From: Corynebacterium sp.
Lineage (GTDB): Bacteria; Actinomycetota; Actinomycetes; Mycobacteriales; Mycobacteriaceae
DNA length: 36,773 nt
Assembly: GCF_030538285.1 (NCBI RefSeq)
Contig: NZ_JAUNUG010000030.1
Location: forward strand, 1 to 36,773
Direction: 5' to 3'
Under the pieces are notes generated by a model that worked only from the letters and a program-made list of their open reading frames with translations, did not search any database and was not told the DNA's origin. The translations under genes were made by a program, and so were the position numbers. Below are positions 7,425 through 17,570 of the stretch, in pieces (the first letter of the stretch is position 1; each line of letters opens with the position of its first letter).

Positions 7425-10400
7425 CCCCGCTTTCTCCGCTGCTCTCACCAAGGCCCTTGGCACCGAGGTCACCGCTCTCGTCGACGACATGCGCGTCCGC
7501 CTCCACGCAGACCCCACCCGCCTCGAGCAATGGAAGGCCGACTTTGAGAAGGCCAAGAAGGCGGAACGAGTGGCCGGAGCCTTCTCTGACTGGGAAGACG
7601 AACAGCTCCACCAGGCCGCCGTGGGCTGGGCCCTGACCACTGTGTTCCTCCGCTTCGTTGAAGACAACTCCCTGTTCGGAGATGGCGAGGCTTTCGTTTC
7701 CGGCCACACCCCACAGCTCCGCCAGGCCGCACGCGACCGGGAGGAACAGTTCTACGCCACCCATCCGGAACAAAACTACCGCGGTTATCTTCAGCACTGC
7801 TTCACACAGCTCGCCGACGTCCCCGCCACGCAGGCACTCGTCGACGACTACGCTGCCTTCCGCCTCATGGAACCCACCGATGACGCCGCGCGCCGCCTAA
7901 TCGACTTCTGGCGCGACGTCGACCAGAACGGAAACCTGGTGTGGTCACTGCACGATTCGACTCTGTCGACCCGTTTCCTCGGCGACATGTACCAGGACCT
8001 CTCCGAGTTTGCCCGAAAAAGGTACGCACTCCTGCAGACCCCGGAGTTTGTCGAGGAGTTCATCCTCTCCCGCACCCTGACCCCCGCGCTCGAAGAACGC
8101 CCCCTGGAGGGATTCAAGCTCATTGACCCCACCTGCGGGTCCGGGCACTTCCTGCTCGGCGCGTTCCACATGCTGCTGGATGCCTGGCACGCCCATGCCC
8201 CCGGCGAAGATCCCCGGGCCCTCGCAGAAAGCGCGATGTCTGCGATCCATGGTGTGGACATCAACCCCTTTGCCGTGGCCATCACTCGCTTCCGGTTGAC
8301 GGTGGCATACATGCAGGCCGCCAAACATGACCGGTTGTCTCGTCAGCTCCCAGAACCAGGGTTCACCGTGTTGGCTGGTGATTCCTTGCTTTATGGTCCG
8401 GCCAGCTCGGAGGACGCCACCTTGGCGATCGGAAGCACGGAATCAACCGCCTACACCACGAAAATGGAAGACCACCAGGCCCTGTCGGATATTCTAAATC
8501 CGCAGGCATTTGATGTCGTCGTCGGTAACCCGCCGTACATCACGGTCAAAGACAAGGCACTCAACCGTCGCTACCGGGAGAGGTACGCACCATACTGCCG
8601 AGGAAAATACGCAATGACCGCACCATTCATGGTGCTGTTCTTTAAACTGGCACGCGGCAATGAAGTGACCCAAAGGCCTGGCTGGGTTGGCCAGATCACC
8701 TCAAACTCCTTCATGCAACGCAACTTCGGTAGAGTAATCGTGGAACAGTTCTTCGCCGACATCGACCTTCGCGAAGTCATCGACTCGTCGGGCGCTTACA
8801 TCCCGGGCCATGGAACACCGACAGTCATCTTGATCGGCCGCCATGATAAACCATCCCGAAAGGGAGTTCTTGGAGTGCTAGGGGTCCAAGGGGAACCTGG
8901 AGTTCCAAAATCTCCGAGGGAGGGATTAGTTTGGCACAGTATCGTCAACAATATCGATAATCGAGGATTTGAGAATGAATATATTTCCGTCTCATCGCTG
9001 ACCTCCGAATTCTTGAGTGAATTCCCCTTAAGCCTTTCGGGTGGCGCCGCACCACAGGTTGCGGAGACAATCGACTCACGAATGCAGTCGGTACTTGCTA
9101 CTCACGTATACCGTGTCGGCGTTTTTGCAATTCTAGGTTCCGACGAAGCGATGTTCTTCCCCCAGAAATCTACTACTTGGAGAAACTTCGCCCAGCATAT
9201 GAAGCTAATCCAACTTGGTAATGAAGTGCGTGATTTTCGTGCCACGACTCAACTTGCGTGCTGGTTTCCTTACGACAAAAGCCGTCAGCTCTTAACCCTT
9301 GAACAGCTAGGTGACCGTGTAAACCAGCTTTGGCCCACTCGACGAGTGCTACAGGATCGCGCAACTTTTTCCGGCGGCACCTACCTTTCGGACGGTCGGC
9401 CTTGGTACGAATGGCATCAATTCCCCATAGACCAGGGAGCCTCTGAGCTGACGATCACTTTTGCTTTTGTGGCTACGCATAACCACTTTGTTCTCGACCG
9501 CGGCGGAAAAGTCTTCAAACAAAGCGCCCCCGTCATCAAACTCCCCGCCGATGCCACTGAAGACGACCACCTCGAACTGCTCGGGATCCTCAACTCCTCC
9601 ACCGCCTGCTTCTGGCTCAAACAAAACAGCCACGACAAGGGAAATGGAGGATACGGCGGAGGCATCGCTAGTGACACGTGGGAGCGATTCTACGAGTTCA
9701 CCGGTACCACACTCAAGCGTTTCCCCCTCCCCGAGGGCAGCGTCCTGGAACGCGGACGACGCCTCGACACCCTCGCTCAACAACTCACCGACTACGACCC
9801 CGCCGTACTGTTCGACACCACCACCCCATCAGCGGCCGTCATCGACCATGCCCAGGAGGAGTACTACCGCATCCGCGAGCTCATGATTGCCGAACAAGAA
9901 GAACTCGACTGGGCCGTCTACCACCTCTACGGACTCACTGACACTGACCTCTCCCTCCCCGTCGGCAACGTCACTGGCATCCCCCTGGGTACCCGCGCTT
10001 TCGAAATCGCCCTCGCCCGCCGCGTCGCAGCGGGCGACACCGACACTGCCTGGTTTGATCGGCACCACTCCACACTCACCACCACCTTGCCCACCTGCTG
10101 GGACGACACCTACCGGGGCGTCGTCGAGAAGCGCCTTGCCCTCATCAGCGAGGATCGCAGCATTAGCCTGCTGGAACGACCCGAATACAAACGCCGCTGG
10201 GCCGACGAACCCTGGGACACCAAAGTCCACCACGCCCTGGAAGCCTGGCTGCTAGTACGTCTGGAGACCCCCTCCCTTTGGTTCCGCCACGACGGCATGC
10301 CCCAAACCCGCACCCTGCGGGAGCTCGCCGGCATCATCGAAACCGACCCTGGTTTCGCCGATGTCCGTGACGTGCTGCCCTTGTGGAGCACCAAACACGG

Positions 10401-11007
10401 CCGCAGCATCCTGGACATGCTCATGGACCTGCTCAACAACGAACCCGTGCCCTATCTGAAGGCCCTGCGCTACAAGGGACGCGGAATCCGCAAGCGAGCC
10501 GAATGGGAAGCCACCTGGGACGCCCAACGAGGTGAAGACGCAGGTGAAATTGGGCCCGAGGATGTTCCGGTTCCCCCGAACTACACCAGCGCGGACATGT
10601 ACCCGGCGGTGTGGCGCCACCGCGGGAAACTGGATGTGCCGAAGGAACGGTTCATCTCCTACCCTGGGGCCTCACCGGTCACGGACCCCACCTTTCGAAT
10701 CGGGTGGGCCGGTTGGGACCACCTGCAACAGGGACTGGCGTTAATGTCGTTGTACAGCGACCTCAAAGATGACGACGCACCTCGCGAGACGTTAGGTGCA
10801 ATTTTGAGTGGGTTGAAGGAGCAGCTGCCGTGGATTGTGCAGTGGCACAATGACATCGACCCCAACCTGGGTGTCCGTCTCGGTGACTACCTCACCAACC
10901 AGCTGCGCTCAGCTGCCGCGGACATCGGCACTACCGTCGAGGATCTAGACGGGTTCGTGCCCGAGACCCGACGCCGACGCACCACCAAGAAGAAGGGACA
11001 GGCATAA
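7417..11007 (+). CDS. pglX: BREX-2 adenine-specific DNA methyltransferase PglX
   Basis: A 1196-residue protein, normal for BREX-2 PglX, with AAGGAT before its ATG. Its S-adenosylmethionine-binding motif I is DPTCGSGHF (from D237), and its catalytic motif IV NPPY begins at N371. Together these define an N6-adenine methyltransferase of the gamma type. In BREX, PglX marks host DNA at a non-palindromic site and is needed for phage exclusion. The part after the catalytic core (about residues 478-694, DNA 8850-9500), where target recognition is expected, is much poorer in GC (37% in the line at 8941 against 67% at 7561). It also uses different codons, which suggests replacement by recombination. 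The C-terminal tail is basic (TRRRRTTKKKG). It ends 2 nt before pglY. Confidence 0.96.
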   Translation: MTNPAFSAALTKALGTEVTALVDDMRVRLHADPTRLEQWKADFEKAKKAERVAGAFSDWEDEQLHQAAVGWALTTVFLRFVEDNSLFGDGEAFVSGHTPQLRQAARDREEQFYATHPEQNYRGYLQHCFTQLADVPATQALVDDYAAFRLMEPTDDAARRLIDFWRDVDQNGNLVWSLHDSTLSTRFLGDMYQDLSEFARKRYALLQTPEFVEEFILSRTLTPALEERPLEGFKLIDPTCGSGHFLLGAFHMLLDAWHAHAPGEDPRALAESAMSAIHGVDINPFAVAITRFRLTVAYMQAAKHDRLSRQLPEPGFTVLAGDSLLYGPASSEDATLAIGSTESTAYTTKMEDHQALSDILNPQAFDVVVGNPPYITVKDKALNRRYRERYAPYCRGKYAMTAPFMVLFFKLARGNEVTQRPGWVGQITSNSFMQRNFGRVIVEQFFADIDLREVIDSSGAYIPGHGTPTVILIGRHDKPSRKGVLGVLGVQGEPGVPKSPREGLVWHSIVNNIDNRGFENEYISVSSLTSEFLSEFPLSLSGGAAPQVAETIDSRMQSVLATHVYRVGVFAILGSDEAMFFPQKSTTWRNFAQHMKLIQLGNEVRDFRATTQLACWFPYDKSRQLLTLEQLGDRVNQLWPTRRVLQDRATFSGGTYLSDGRPWYEWHQFPIDQGASELTITFAFVATHNHFVLDRGGKVFKQSAPVIKLPADATEDDHLELLGILNSSTACFWLKQNSHDKGNGGYGGGIASDTWERFYEFTGTTLKRFPLPEGSVLERGRRLDTLAQQLTDYDPAVLFDTTTPSAAVIDHAQEEYYRIRELMIAEQEELDWAVYHLYGLTDTDLSLPVGNVTGIPLGTRAFEIALARRVAAGDTDTAWFDRHHSTLTTTLPTCWDDTYRGVVEKRLALISEDRSISLLERPEYKRRWADEPWDTKVHHALEAWLLVRLETPSLWFRHDGMPQTRTLRELAGIIETDPGFADVRDVLPLWSTKHGRSILDMLMDLLNNEPVPYLKALRYKGRGIRKRAEWEATWDAQRGEDAGEIGPEDVPVPPNYTSADMYPAVWRHRGKLDVPKERFISYPGASPVTDPTFRIGWAGWDHLQQGLALMSLYSDLKDDDAPRETLGAILSGLKEQLPWIVQWHNDIDPNLGVRLGDYLTNQLRSAAADIGTTVEDLDGFVPETRRRRTTKKKGQA

Positions 11008-11009
11008 CC

Positions 11010-14000
11010 ATGGCTTTCACGCTCCCCGGAGCAGGAGGTTCCACAGCTCCCCTGCTGCGTGACGTCTTTAACATTCCCAAGTACGAAGGCGACACGTTCG
11101 TCCTCAAGCTCGCCGAGTCCGTTGAGAGAGACAGCCTTGACGAAACTGTTCGGGATTATGTCGTCACCGATGAGATCGCCGGAAGCCTGGGAACCGCCCT
11201 GTCTTTCGTGGAAAAGGGCTTGAGCTCCGGGGATAACCAGGGCCTCTACCTGTCCGGTTCTTTCGGTTCCGGTAAATCACACTTCATGGCCGTGCTCTAC
11301 GCGCTTTTGTCCGGCACTCCGGTTACACGTGAGATCGCTGAGCTACAGCCTCTGGTGTCTTCTCACCCTGCAGCGATCAGTGCGAATCTGCTGCAGCTGC
11401 CTTTCCACTTCCTCGATTCGACCAGCATCGAAGACACGCTCTTCCGCGGTTATCTGGAACATGTGGCACGCCTGCATCCGGATGCTTCGGCACCTGTTCT
11501 GCACTCCAGTGAGTCCCTCTTCCGGGATGCCGACAACCTACGTTCCACCATGGGTGATCAGGCATTCTTCGCAGCCTTGAACGGCGCCAAGACCCGTCCG
11601 GAGGGTGCCACCCGTTCCGCAGCTCTCGCTGATTCCGGCATTGACTTCGCCGCCATTGGTGCGGCACCGCTGGCCGGGGAATGGGACTCGGTCGCTTATG
11701 GCGAGGGTCGCGCTTCTAGTGCCACAGAAAAGGTTCGCGAAGCGCTCGCCGCAGCACTGACGGAGACCCTCTTTACTTCTTATGCCGCTCACTCCCCGTG
11801 GCTCGGCCTGGCAGAGGGCATGTCCGTCATGTCCGCCCATGCCAAGTCTCTGGGATATGAGGGCGTGGTGCTCTATCTCGATGAGCTCATCCTCTGGCTG
11901 ACGTTCCTGGTCCCCTCCCGCGAGAGGTTCAACCAGGAGGCCCAGAAACTTACCCTTCTTGTCGAGAGCAAACTGGGTCAGATGGCCGTCCCGATGATCT
12001 CGATTGTGGCCCGCCAGCATGACCTGGGTACCTGGCAGGACACCTCGATTGAAGCCGGTGCCGACGTCGAGGCCCGACAGCGAGCCTTTGCCCACCAGGA
12101 GGGCCGCTTTCACAACCTGGAACTGGGCAACCGCAACCTTCCGTTGATCGCCAACAAACGCCTCCTCACTCCGAAGAACCACGCCGCCGAGCTGGAGCTC
12201 GACCAGGCCTTCGACCGGCTCAACCTGCGCAGCGAAATCTCGAACGTCCTGCTGGACGGTGTGAACACGTCCGAGGAGCACCGCGCCTCCGACATGGAGG
12301 CGTTCCGTCTGACGTACCCGTTCTCCCCGGCGCTCGTGGACACCCTCATGCACCTCGCCCCGGCCATGCAGCGTGAGCGCACCGGTCTCAAGGTGATGGA
12401 GTCGTTGCTGGTGTCCAAGCGGGACACCATGCGGATCGACTCAGTGATCCCTGTCGGCGACGCCTTCGACCATGTCATCGATGGCTCACAGCACATACAG
12501 AATTCCCAGGCGGAGGTTTTCCGCAAGGGACAGGCCTTCTGGCGGGACAAGCTGCGGCCTTTCATCTACCGCAAAGCCGGAGTCGACCCGTCGACCCCGG
12601 AATCTGAGGTCCCTCCCTACGTCAAGGGCCACCTGCGGGTGGGCAAGACCCTGATCCTCTCTGCTCTGGCCCCGGGGGTCCCCGCTCTCAAGGCCATCAC
12701 CGCAAGCCGTCTGGCACACCTCAACCACGGTTCCATGGTCGAAGTCTTCGCCGGCGATGCTGTCTCCAGCACGCTGTCCGAGGTCCGCGGGTGGGCTGCA
12801 CAATTCCCGGAGATCCTCATCCAGGAGGGCAGCCAGGACCCAGTCATCACCCTCAAGCTGGAGGAAGTTCCCTGGGAGGAGGTCATCCGCGGGGCCCAGA
12901 TCGAGGACACCTCTTCCCGGCGTCAGGCCCGGGTGCGCACCGAACTGGCCAAGGCCCTGCAGGTCCACGGACTGAACCAGCAGGCGGACGGCGCCTATTC
13001 TCGATCCGTGGTCTGGCGGGGCACTCCGCGCACAGTGGAGATCATCTTCGGCAACGTGCGCGACGAGAGGGAACTCGTCGCCGATGCCTTCCTGCCCTCC
13101 ACCCAGGATGCGCTGCGGCTGGTCATCGATCTGCCTCTGGACGAAACCGGCCACACCATCGCTGAGGATCATCAACGTATCGGGGCCCTACAGGAACAGA
13201 GCGGCAGCTCCCCCTTCACCATTGCCTGGTTGCCCCAGTTCCTGCCGGCGGAACACCAGACCCGTCTGGGTGAACTCGTGATCATTGATCACGTTCTGCA
13301 GCCCAACGGCTGGCGTGACCACACGTCCCGTCTGTCGGAGGACGTCAAGGAGGCGGTCCGTCAGGTGCTTGCCCAGCGGCAGAAGACCCTGGAGGGCGAG
13401 CTTCGTCGACACATCTCCACGGCCTACGGTGTGACCAGCGGCGCCACCTTCCCGGAGGGACAGCCTCCGCTTCGCAGCCTGGATCCCAGCGTCACGGTCC
13501 GGCAGCAGACCGGTGCCACCCTGGAGGAGGCCGCAGACCGCCTCATCGAGGCTGCCCTCACTGCCCGCTATCCTGACCACCCCCTGTTCGAATCTACGTC
13601 AGCGATCACCGCCACCGACGTCAACCGCGTCATCGACGCGCTTCGTCGGGCTGCCGGAGACGCCAATGGTCGTGCGGACTTGGAGCCCGAGGCGCGCAAG
13701 GCTGCCCGGATCCTTCTGACGGCGCTCAACCTGGCCGGGGTGGGGGAATCCCACCTCGTGTTCAACCAGGACACCTCCAGCTCGGTGATGACGGCCATCG
13801 AAACCCAACTGCGGTCGGAAAGCCACGATTCCACGGGCGTCCTGCAGGTGCAGGCGCTGCGTAACGCTGTCGCCGGCATCAATCCCCGGCAGGGCCTGAG
13901 CCCGCTCATCATCGATCTGCACGTGGCCGCGTGGGCGGCCTACCGCAACCGCTCCTGGTACCACCACAACCAGCTCCTCGAACACACCCCGCGAGTGCAG

Positions 14001-14852
14001 GAGATCACCCCGCGTATGGAGTTGCACCCGGTCGAACTCCCCGAGTACGCCACCTGGGACGCTGCCCTGGAGGTCGTCGGCGGGTTGTTCGGCTTGTTCA
14101 TCAGCCCGGGTCTGAACTCCAACAATCTCTTCCAGCTACGCGACGGCGTCGCAGAGAAGGTTGCCGAACGTCACAACGATGCCCAGGCCATGTCGACACA
14201 GCTGAGTACGGTGTTCAACCGCCTGAATCACCCGCACAGGACCAGTCGCGGTGAACTCGCGGAGGGGCTCACCGGACTACTGGACCGCCTGCACAGGGAC
14301 AGCGGGAACGCCCAGCGCACGGTCGCGCACCTGGCTGACGCGGTGACCGGCAAAAACCGCATCCTCGGTGCCTCCCCGCAGGAGGCAAACGAGGCGCTGA
14401 ACACGGCCGGCGACGTCACGACAGCTCTCCGTCGCCTGCTGACAGGGTCGACCGGCCAGCATGTGACCACGTTGCAATCTTACGCGGCGCAGCGCCCGGG
14501 CAATGACGGCGGTGCGGCGATCATTCTCAATCGCCTCGTCTCGGGGCTGGCTGACCACCAGTTCAAGACCAACGCGAAATCCGTCGTCGACCGCTTCGAA
14601 GATGAGGTGGCCCGCTGGATCGCAGATGTCATCACTCCTCCCCCGCCACCGCCGCCGCCGATCGTTCCGGACCCGCATACCCCGGATCCCGATGAACCAA
14701 ATCTGGATGATCGGGTGTCTCCGCCCGTGGTCTTCGAAAAGGTCACCAGGTTCTCCGTCGTCGAAGAGAAACTTCGCGATCTCGGTGTCAGTCCGAGTCG
14801 TCCGGTGAAAGTGACCATCGAATTCCTCGACCCGTCTGCAGGCACCCGATGA
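11010..14852 (+). CDS. pglY: BREX-2 ATPase PglY
   Basis: A 1280-residue P-loop ATPase. Walker A is GSFGSGKS (83-90, Lys89) and Walker B is LYLDE (288-292). PglY is the BREX-2 counterpart of BrxC, the large ATPase found in every BREX type. Most of the rest of the protein is helical and has no motif I can name. Near the C-terminus, at about residue 1210, a run of seven prolines followed by an acidic proline-rich linker joins a small terminal domain to the body. The gene starts 2 nt after pglX and overlaps pglZ by 4 nt (ATGA), consistent with matched production of the complex subunits. Base composition matches the chromosome. Confidence 0.95.
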   Translation: MAFTLPGAGGSTAPLLRDVFNIPKYEGDTFVLKLAESVERDSLDETVRDYVVTDEIAGSLGTALSFVEKGLSSGDNQGLYLSGSFGSGKSHFMAVLYALLSGTPVTREIAELQPLVSSHPAAISANLLQLPFHFLDSTSIEDTLFRGYLEHVARLHPDASAPVLHSSESLFRDADNLRSTMGDQAFFAALNGAKTRPEGATRSAALADSGIDFAAIGAAPLAGEWDSVAYGEGRASSATEKVREALAAALTETLFTSYAAHSPWLGLAEGMSVMSAHAKSLGYEGVVLYLDELILWLTFLVPSRERFNQEAQKLTLLVESKLGQMAVPMISIVARQHDLGTWQDTSIEAGADVEARQRAFAHQEGRFHNLELGNRNLPLIANKRLLTPKNHAAELELDQAFDRLNLRSEISNVLLDGVNTSEEHRASDMEAFRLTYPFSPALVDTLMHLAPAMQRERTGLKVMESLLVSKRDTMRIDSVIPVGDAFDHVIDGSQHIQNSQAEVFRKGQAFWRDKLRPFIYRKAGVDPSTPESEVPPYVKGHLRVGKTLILSALAPGVPALKAITASRLAHLNHGSMVEVFAGDAVSSTLSEVRGWAAQFPEILIQEGSQDPVITLKLEEVPWEEVIRGAQIEDTSSRRQARVRTELAKALQVHGLNQQADGAYSRSVVWRGTPRTVEIIFGNVRDERELVADAFLPSTQDALRLVIDLPLDETGHTIAEDHQRIGALQEQSGSSPFTIAWLPQFLPAEHQTRLGELVIIDHVLQPNGWRDHTSRLSEDVKEAVRQVLAQRQKTLEGELRRHISTAYGVTSGATFPEGQPPLRSLDPSVTVRQQTGATLEEAADRLIEAALTARYPDHPLFESTSAITATDVNRVIDALRRAAGDANGRADLEPEARKAARILLTALNLAGVGESHLVFNQDTSSSVMTAIETQLRSESHDSTGVLQVQALRNAVAGINPRQGLSPLIIDLHVAAWAAYRNRSWYHHNQLLEHTPRVQEITPRMELHPVELPEYATWDAALEVVGGLFGLFISPGLNSNNLFQLRDGVAEKVAERHNDAQAMSTQLSTVFNRLNHPHRTSRGELAEGLTGLLDRLHRDSGNAQRTVAHLADAVTGKNRILGASPQEANEALNTAGDVTTALRRLLTGSTGQHVTTLQSYAAQRPGNDGGAAIILNRLVSGLADHQFKTNAKSVVDRFEDEVARWIADVITPPPPPPPPIVPDPHTPDPDEPNLDDRVSPPVVFEKVTRFSVVEEKLRDLGVSPSRPVKVTIEFLDPSAGTR

Positions 14853-17569
14853 TCAGCCCAACGGTGATTCCTCTCAGTAGTCGCGACCTGGAGGCCCGGA
14901 TCCAGTCACTCCGTGCCAAGGCTTACGACGAGGGTGTCGTCGCCGTCCATTCCCGTGCGCCGTGGACCGGCGGTTCCACACTGCGTACGTCCGACGGTGT
15001 CGAGTACCGGGTGGCCGCCTGCCCCACGCTCCTGGCACTGCGCTGGGAACTCTCCCAACTCGACGACTCCCCGTGGACATTCCTCATCACGCCGCTGCGT
15101 ACCGACGATCTGCCCCTGGATGTCCGATCTCGACTGGTTCCGTACCAGGGTGTCTACCAGCTCGATCCCGCAGAGAGCTTGCGGGCTCTGTTCGCCGCCA
15201 GCCGGCAGCACGGCGACCTGGTCGGCGACCGGCGGGACTCCAGCCAGATCCTGGCCTTCCTGCAGTCTTCCGACAGCAAGGTCGAACCAGCTCCGTTGGG
15301 TGTACTCAGCTCTGAGCATCTCTACGGTCAGGTGTTGCAGAAGGGTGTATTCCGCCGCAACATCCACGCCCTGCGGGATCTGCTCAGCTGGTCACTCACC
15401 CCGGCCGCCGCAGCCGACTGGGAGCACTTCACCACAGCGCTGTCCGACGACGTCCAGGGACGCGCCCTCGACTGGCTCCGGCGCAAACTCGGACCCCAGT
15501 CGGTCGCGGTCGTCGAGACCCTCGCCAACCGCGGCCCGGCCGAGTTGCTCACTTTCGGTTTCCTCGCCGAAGTCCTCAGCGCCCAGGCCTTGACGCATGC
15601 GGCAGATCAGGCCTCCGCCCTCGGCGGATTCCGGGTGATCACCCGGTCCGGCATCGCCACCGGAGAGCAGCTGGGGGCGTGGGCGCGGGCATCGAAAGGC
15701 ATGCTTGACTCCTCCGCCTCCGAACAGGCCTGGGCCAGCGCCCAGGAGGCAGAGCACCTGCTGGTGTCCGCGCAAGGGCTCGGACAACCCTCGCTGGTGC
15801 CCCTGTCGACCGTGTTCCGGGGCTCGCTCGAGGCACGACTGTCCGCCTTCGCTCATGCGGCGACGACAGCCCTGCGGACCCGGGAGCTCAATTCGGTCCT
15901 CCAGGCACTCGAAGACATCCGCGCCCACCGACTGGTCACCCGCCAGCAAATCCTGCCGGTGGTGGAATCGTTGGCGAGGCTGCTCGGTTGGCTCGCCGCA
16001 CCCGAGGTCGCGCACCCCGAGAGTCTCTCCGGCTGGCTGACCCACTACCGCGACGACCTCAGCTGGGTCGACACCTGCGTCAACCGCGCTTGGGACGGTA
16101 CCTCCAACACCGAACTCATCACCGCGACGCGGGAGATCACCACGGCAGTCCGCCAGCGCCGTCAGGTGGCCGACCGGGGATTCGCACGTGTTCTCGCAGC
16201 CTCCGGAACACAGAGGGAGGCCGCCGGCGACACCCTGCTCATCGAGGACGTACTGAGCGAAGTCGTGTTCCCGGTACACCAGGGCAAGATAGTCGACGAG
16301 AACCTCCGCCCCGTCCTCCTCCTAGTCATCGACGGCGCCTCGGTCGGCGTCCACAACGACATCCTGTCCTCCATCCAGCGCACATACCCGGGTGACTGGC
16401 AGGAAATGGCGAGTGACCGCGGAGAGCTTCGCGCCGCCCTGGCCGCCCTGCCGACGGTGACCAACTACTCCCGCACCTCCCTGTTGTCAGGCAGGCTGGC
16501 TGCGGGCGGACAGAATATCGAGCGAGAGAACCTCCGCGCAGCCTACTCGTCCACGTTCAAAAAGCAGGGCCCTCAGGCCTGCCGTCTCCTGCACAAGGAC
16601 GACCTGGCCACCGGGATCAATGACCACGTGAAGGAGCTCGTCGAGGACACTCAGTCTGCACCCTTCATCGCCGCCGTCCTCAACACCGTCGACGATGCTC
16701 TCGGTGGATCCAATCCGATGGGTCGGACCTGGGGAGTAAAAGACATCAGGCACCTCGGTGTCCTGCTGGAAGGCGCCCACCGGGTGGGCCGCACCGTGAT
16801 CCTCACCTCCGACCACGGGCACATCGCGGAGAAGGACCACGCGGGCATCGTGCCCACCGAGACGACAATCTCCGCCCGATGGCGCACAGACGACTTACCG
16901 GCAGGCCCCAATGAGATCGGCGTCGCCGGTGACCGGGTGCTGGCCAACAGCGGCTCCATCGTCCTCGCCGTTGACGAGGATGTCCGCTACACGGCGAAGA
17001 AGGCCGGCTATCACGGTGGAGGGACGTTGGCCGAAGCCATCGCGCCCGTGTCAGTGCTGGCTCAGACAGCCGCCGCTTTCGGCGCTGATACAGCCTTCCC
17101 CGCGGTGGCCCTCGACCGGCTGTCGACCCAGCCGGAATGGTGGTCACTGTCCATGTCCGAGCAGCCCTCGACCAGGGCGCCTCTGACGTCGAAAATGCAG
17201 CCCCCGTCCGCCCGGCCGGACCCCCTCTCACTCTTCGACGAGCAGACACCGGCCCCCACAGCAGCTCAGGACCGCTACGCGAAGCTGGCCGGAACCGGCA
17301 TGTTCAAGGAGCGCGTCGACCGCCACCCGGTGGCTGGGCGTAAGGCGACCGAGGTTGCTGACCTCCTGCGTAAGATCGACGCGAACAACGACCGCCTGCC
17401 CGTTACCGTGGTGCGTGACACCTGGTCGCTGACACCCCTCATGGTGCGGGGCGTGCTGGCGGAGCTGCGCCGCATCGTCAACGTCGACGGCGTCGAAGCC
17501 CTGAGCATGTCGGGTGAGGATCTGGTCCTCTACCCGGAGCTTCTGTTCGAGCAGTTCGGAGTGAAGTGA
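14849..17569 (+). CDS. pglZ: BREX-2 alkaline-phosphatase-superfamily protein PglZ
   Basis: A 906-residue protein whose ATG overlaps the pglY stop. The PglZ core lies at about residues 485-720. It has a candidate metal-binding Asp495 in LLLVIDGASVG and a second metal site D655-HGH658 in ILTSDHGHIAEKDHAG, both typical of the alkaline phosphatase superfamily. The N-terminal ~450 residues are helical and serve family-specific contacts that cannot be read from sequence. The C-terminal ~100 residues, after a Pro/Ser-rich linker near 775-800, look like a small winged-helix-type domain. PglZ is the universal BREX marker. In Streptomyces, it is reported to protect against PglX toxicity. It ends 1 nt before brxD. 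Confidence 0.95.
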   Translation: MISPTVIPLSSRDLEARIQSLRAKAYDEGVVAVHSRAPWTGGSTLRTSDGVEYRVAACPTLLALRWELSQLDDSPWTFLITPLRTDDLPLDVRSRLVPYQGVYQLDPAESLRALFAASRQHGDLVGDRRDSSQILAFLQSSDSKVEPAPLGVLSSEHLYGQVLQKGVFRRNIHALRDLLSWSLTPAAAADWEHFTTALSDDVQGRALDWLRRKLGPQSVAVVETLANRGPAELLTFGFLAEVLSAQALTHAADQASALGGFRVITRSGIATGEQLGAWARASKGMLDSSASEQAWASAQEAEHLLVSAQGLGQPSLVPLSTVFRGSLEARLSAFAHAATTALRTRELNSVLQALEDIRAHRLVTRQQILPVVESLARLLGWLAAPEVAHPESLSGWLTHYRDDLSWVDTCVNRAWDGTSNTELITATREITTAVRQRRQVADRGFARVLAASGTQREAAGDTLLIEDVLSEVVFPVHQGKIVDENLRPVLLLVIDGASVGVHNDILSSIQRTYPGDWQEMASDRGELRAALAALPTVTNYSRTSLLSGRLAAGGQNIERENLRAAYSSTFKKQGPQACRLLHKDDLATGINDHVKELVEDTQSAPFIAAVLNTVDDALGGSNPMGRTWGVKDIRHLGVLLEGAHRVGRTVILTSDHGHIAEKDHAGIVPTETTISARWRTDDLPAGPNEIGVAGDRVLANSGSIVLAVDEDVRYTAKKAGYHGGGTLAEAIAPVSVLAQTAAAFGADTAFPAVALDRLSTQPEWWSLSMSEQPSTRAPLTSKMQPPSARPDPLSLFDEQTPAPTAAQDRYAKLAGTGMFKERVDRHPVAGRKATEVADLLRKIDANNDRLPVTVVRDTWSLTPLMVRGVLAELRRIVNVDGVEALSMSGEDLVLYPELLFEQFGVK

Positions 17570-17570
17570 G

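Noticed and set aside
8866-8905. GVLGVLGVQGEPGVP stretch in PglX as a collagen-like repeat
   Set aside because: Too short, and it seems to align with an ordinary conserved linker of BREX-2 PglX proteins.
7417-11007. Phase-variable homopolymer tract in pglX, as known from Streptomyces
   Set aside because: I read the gene for G or C runs and found none long enough (8 or more) to slip readily.
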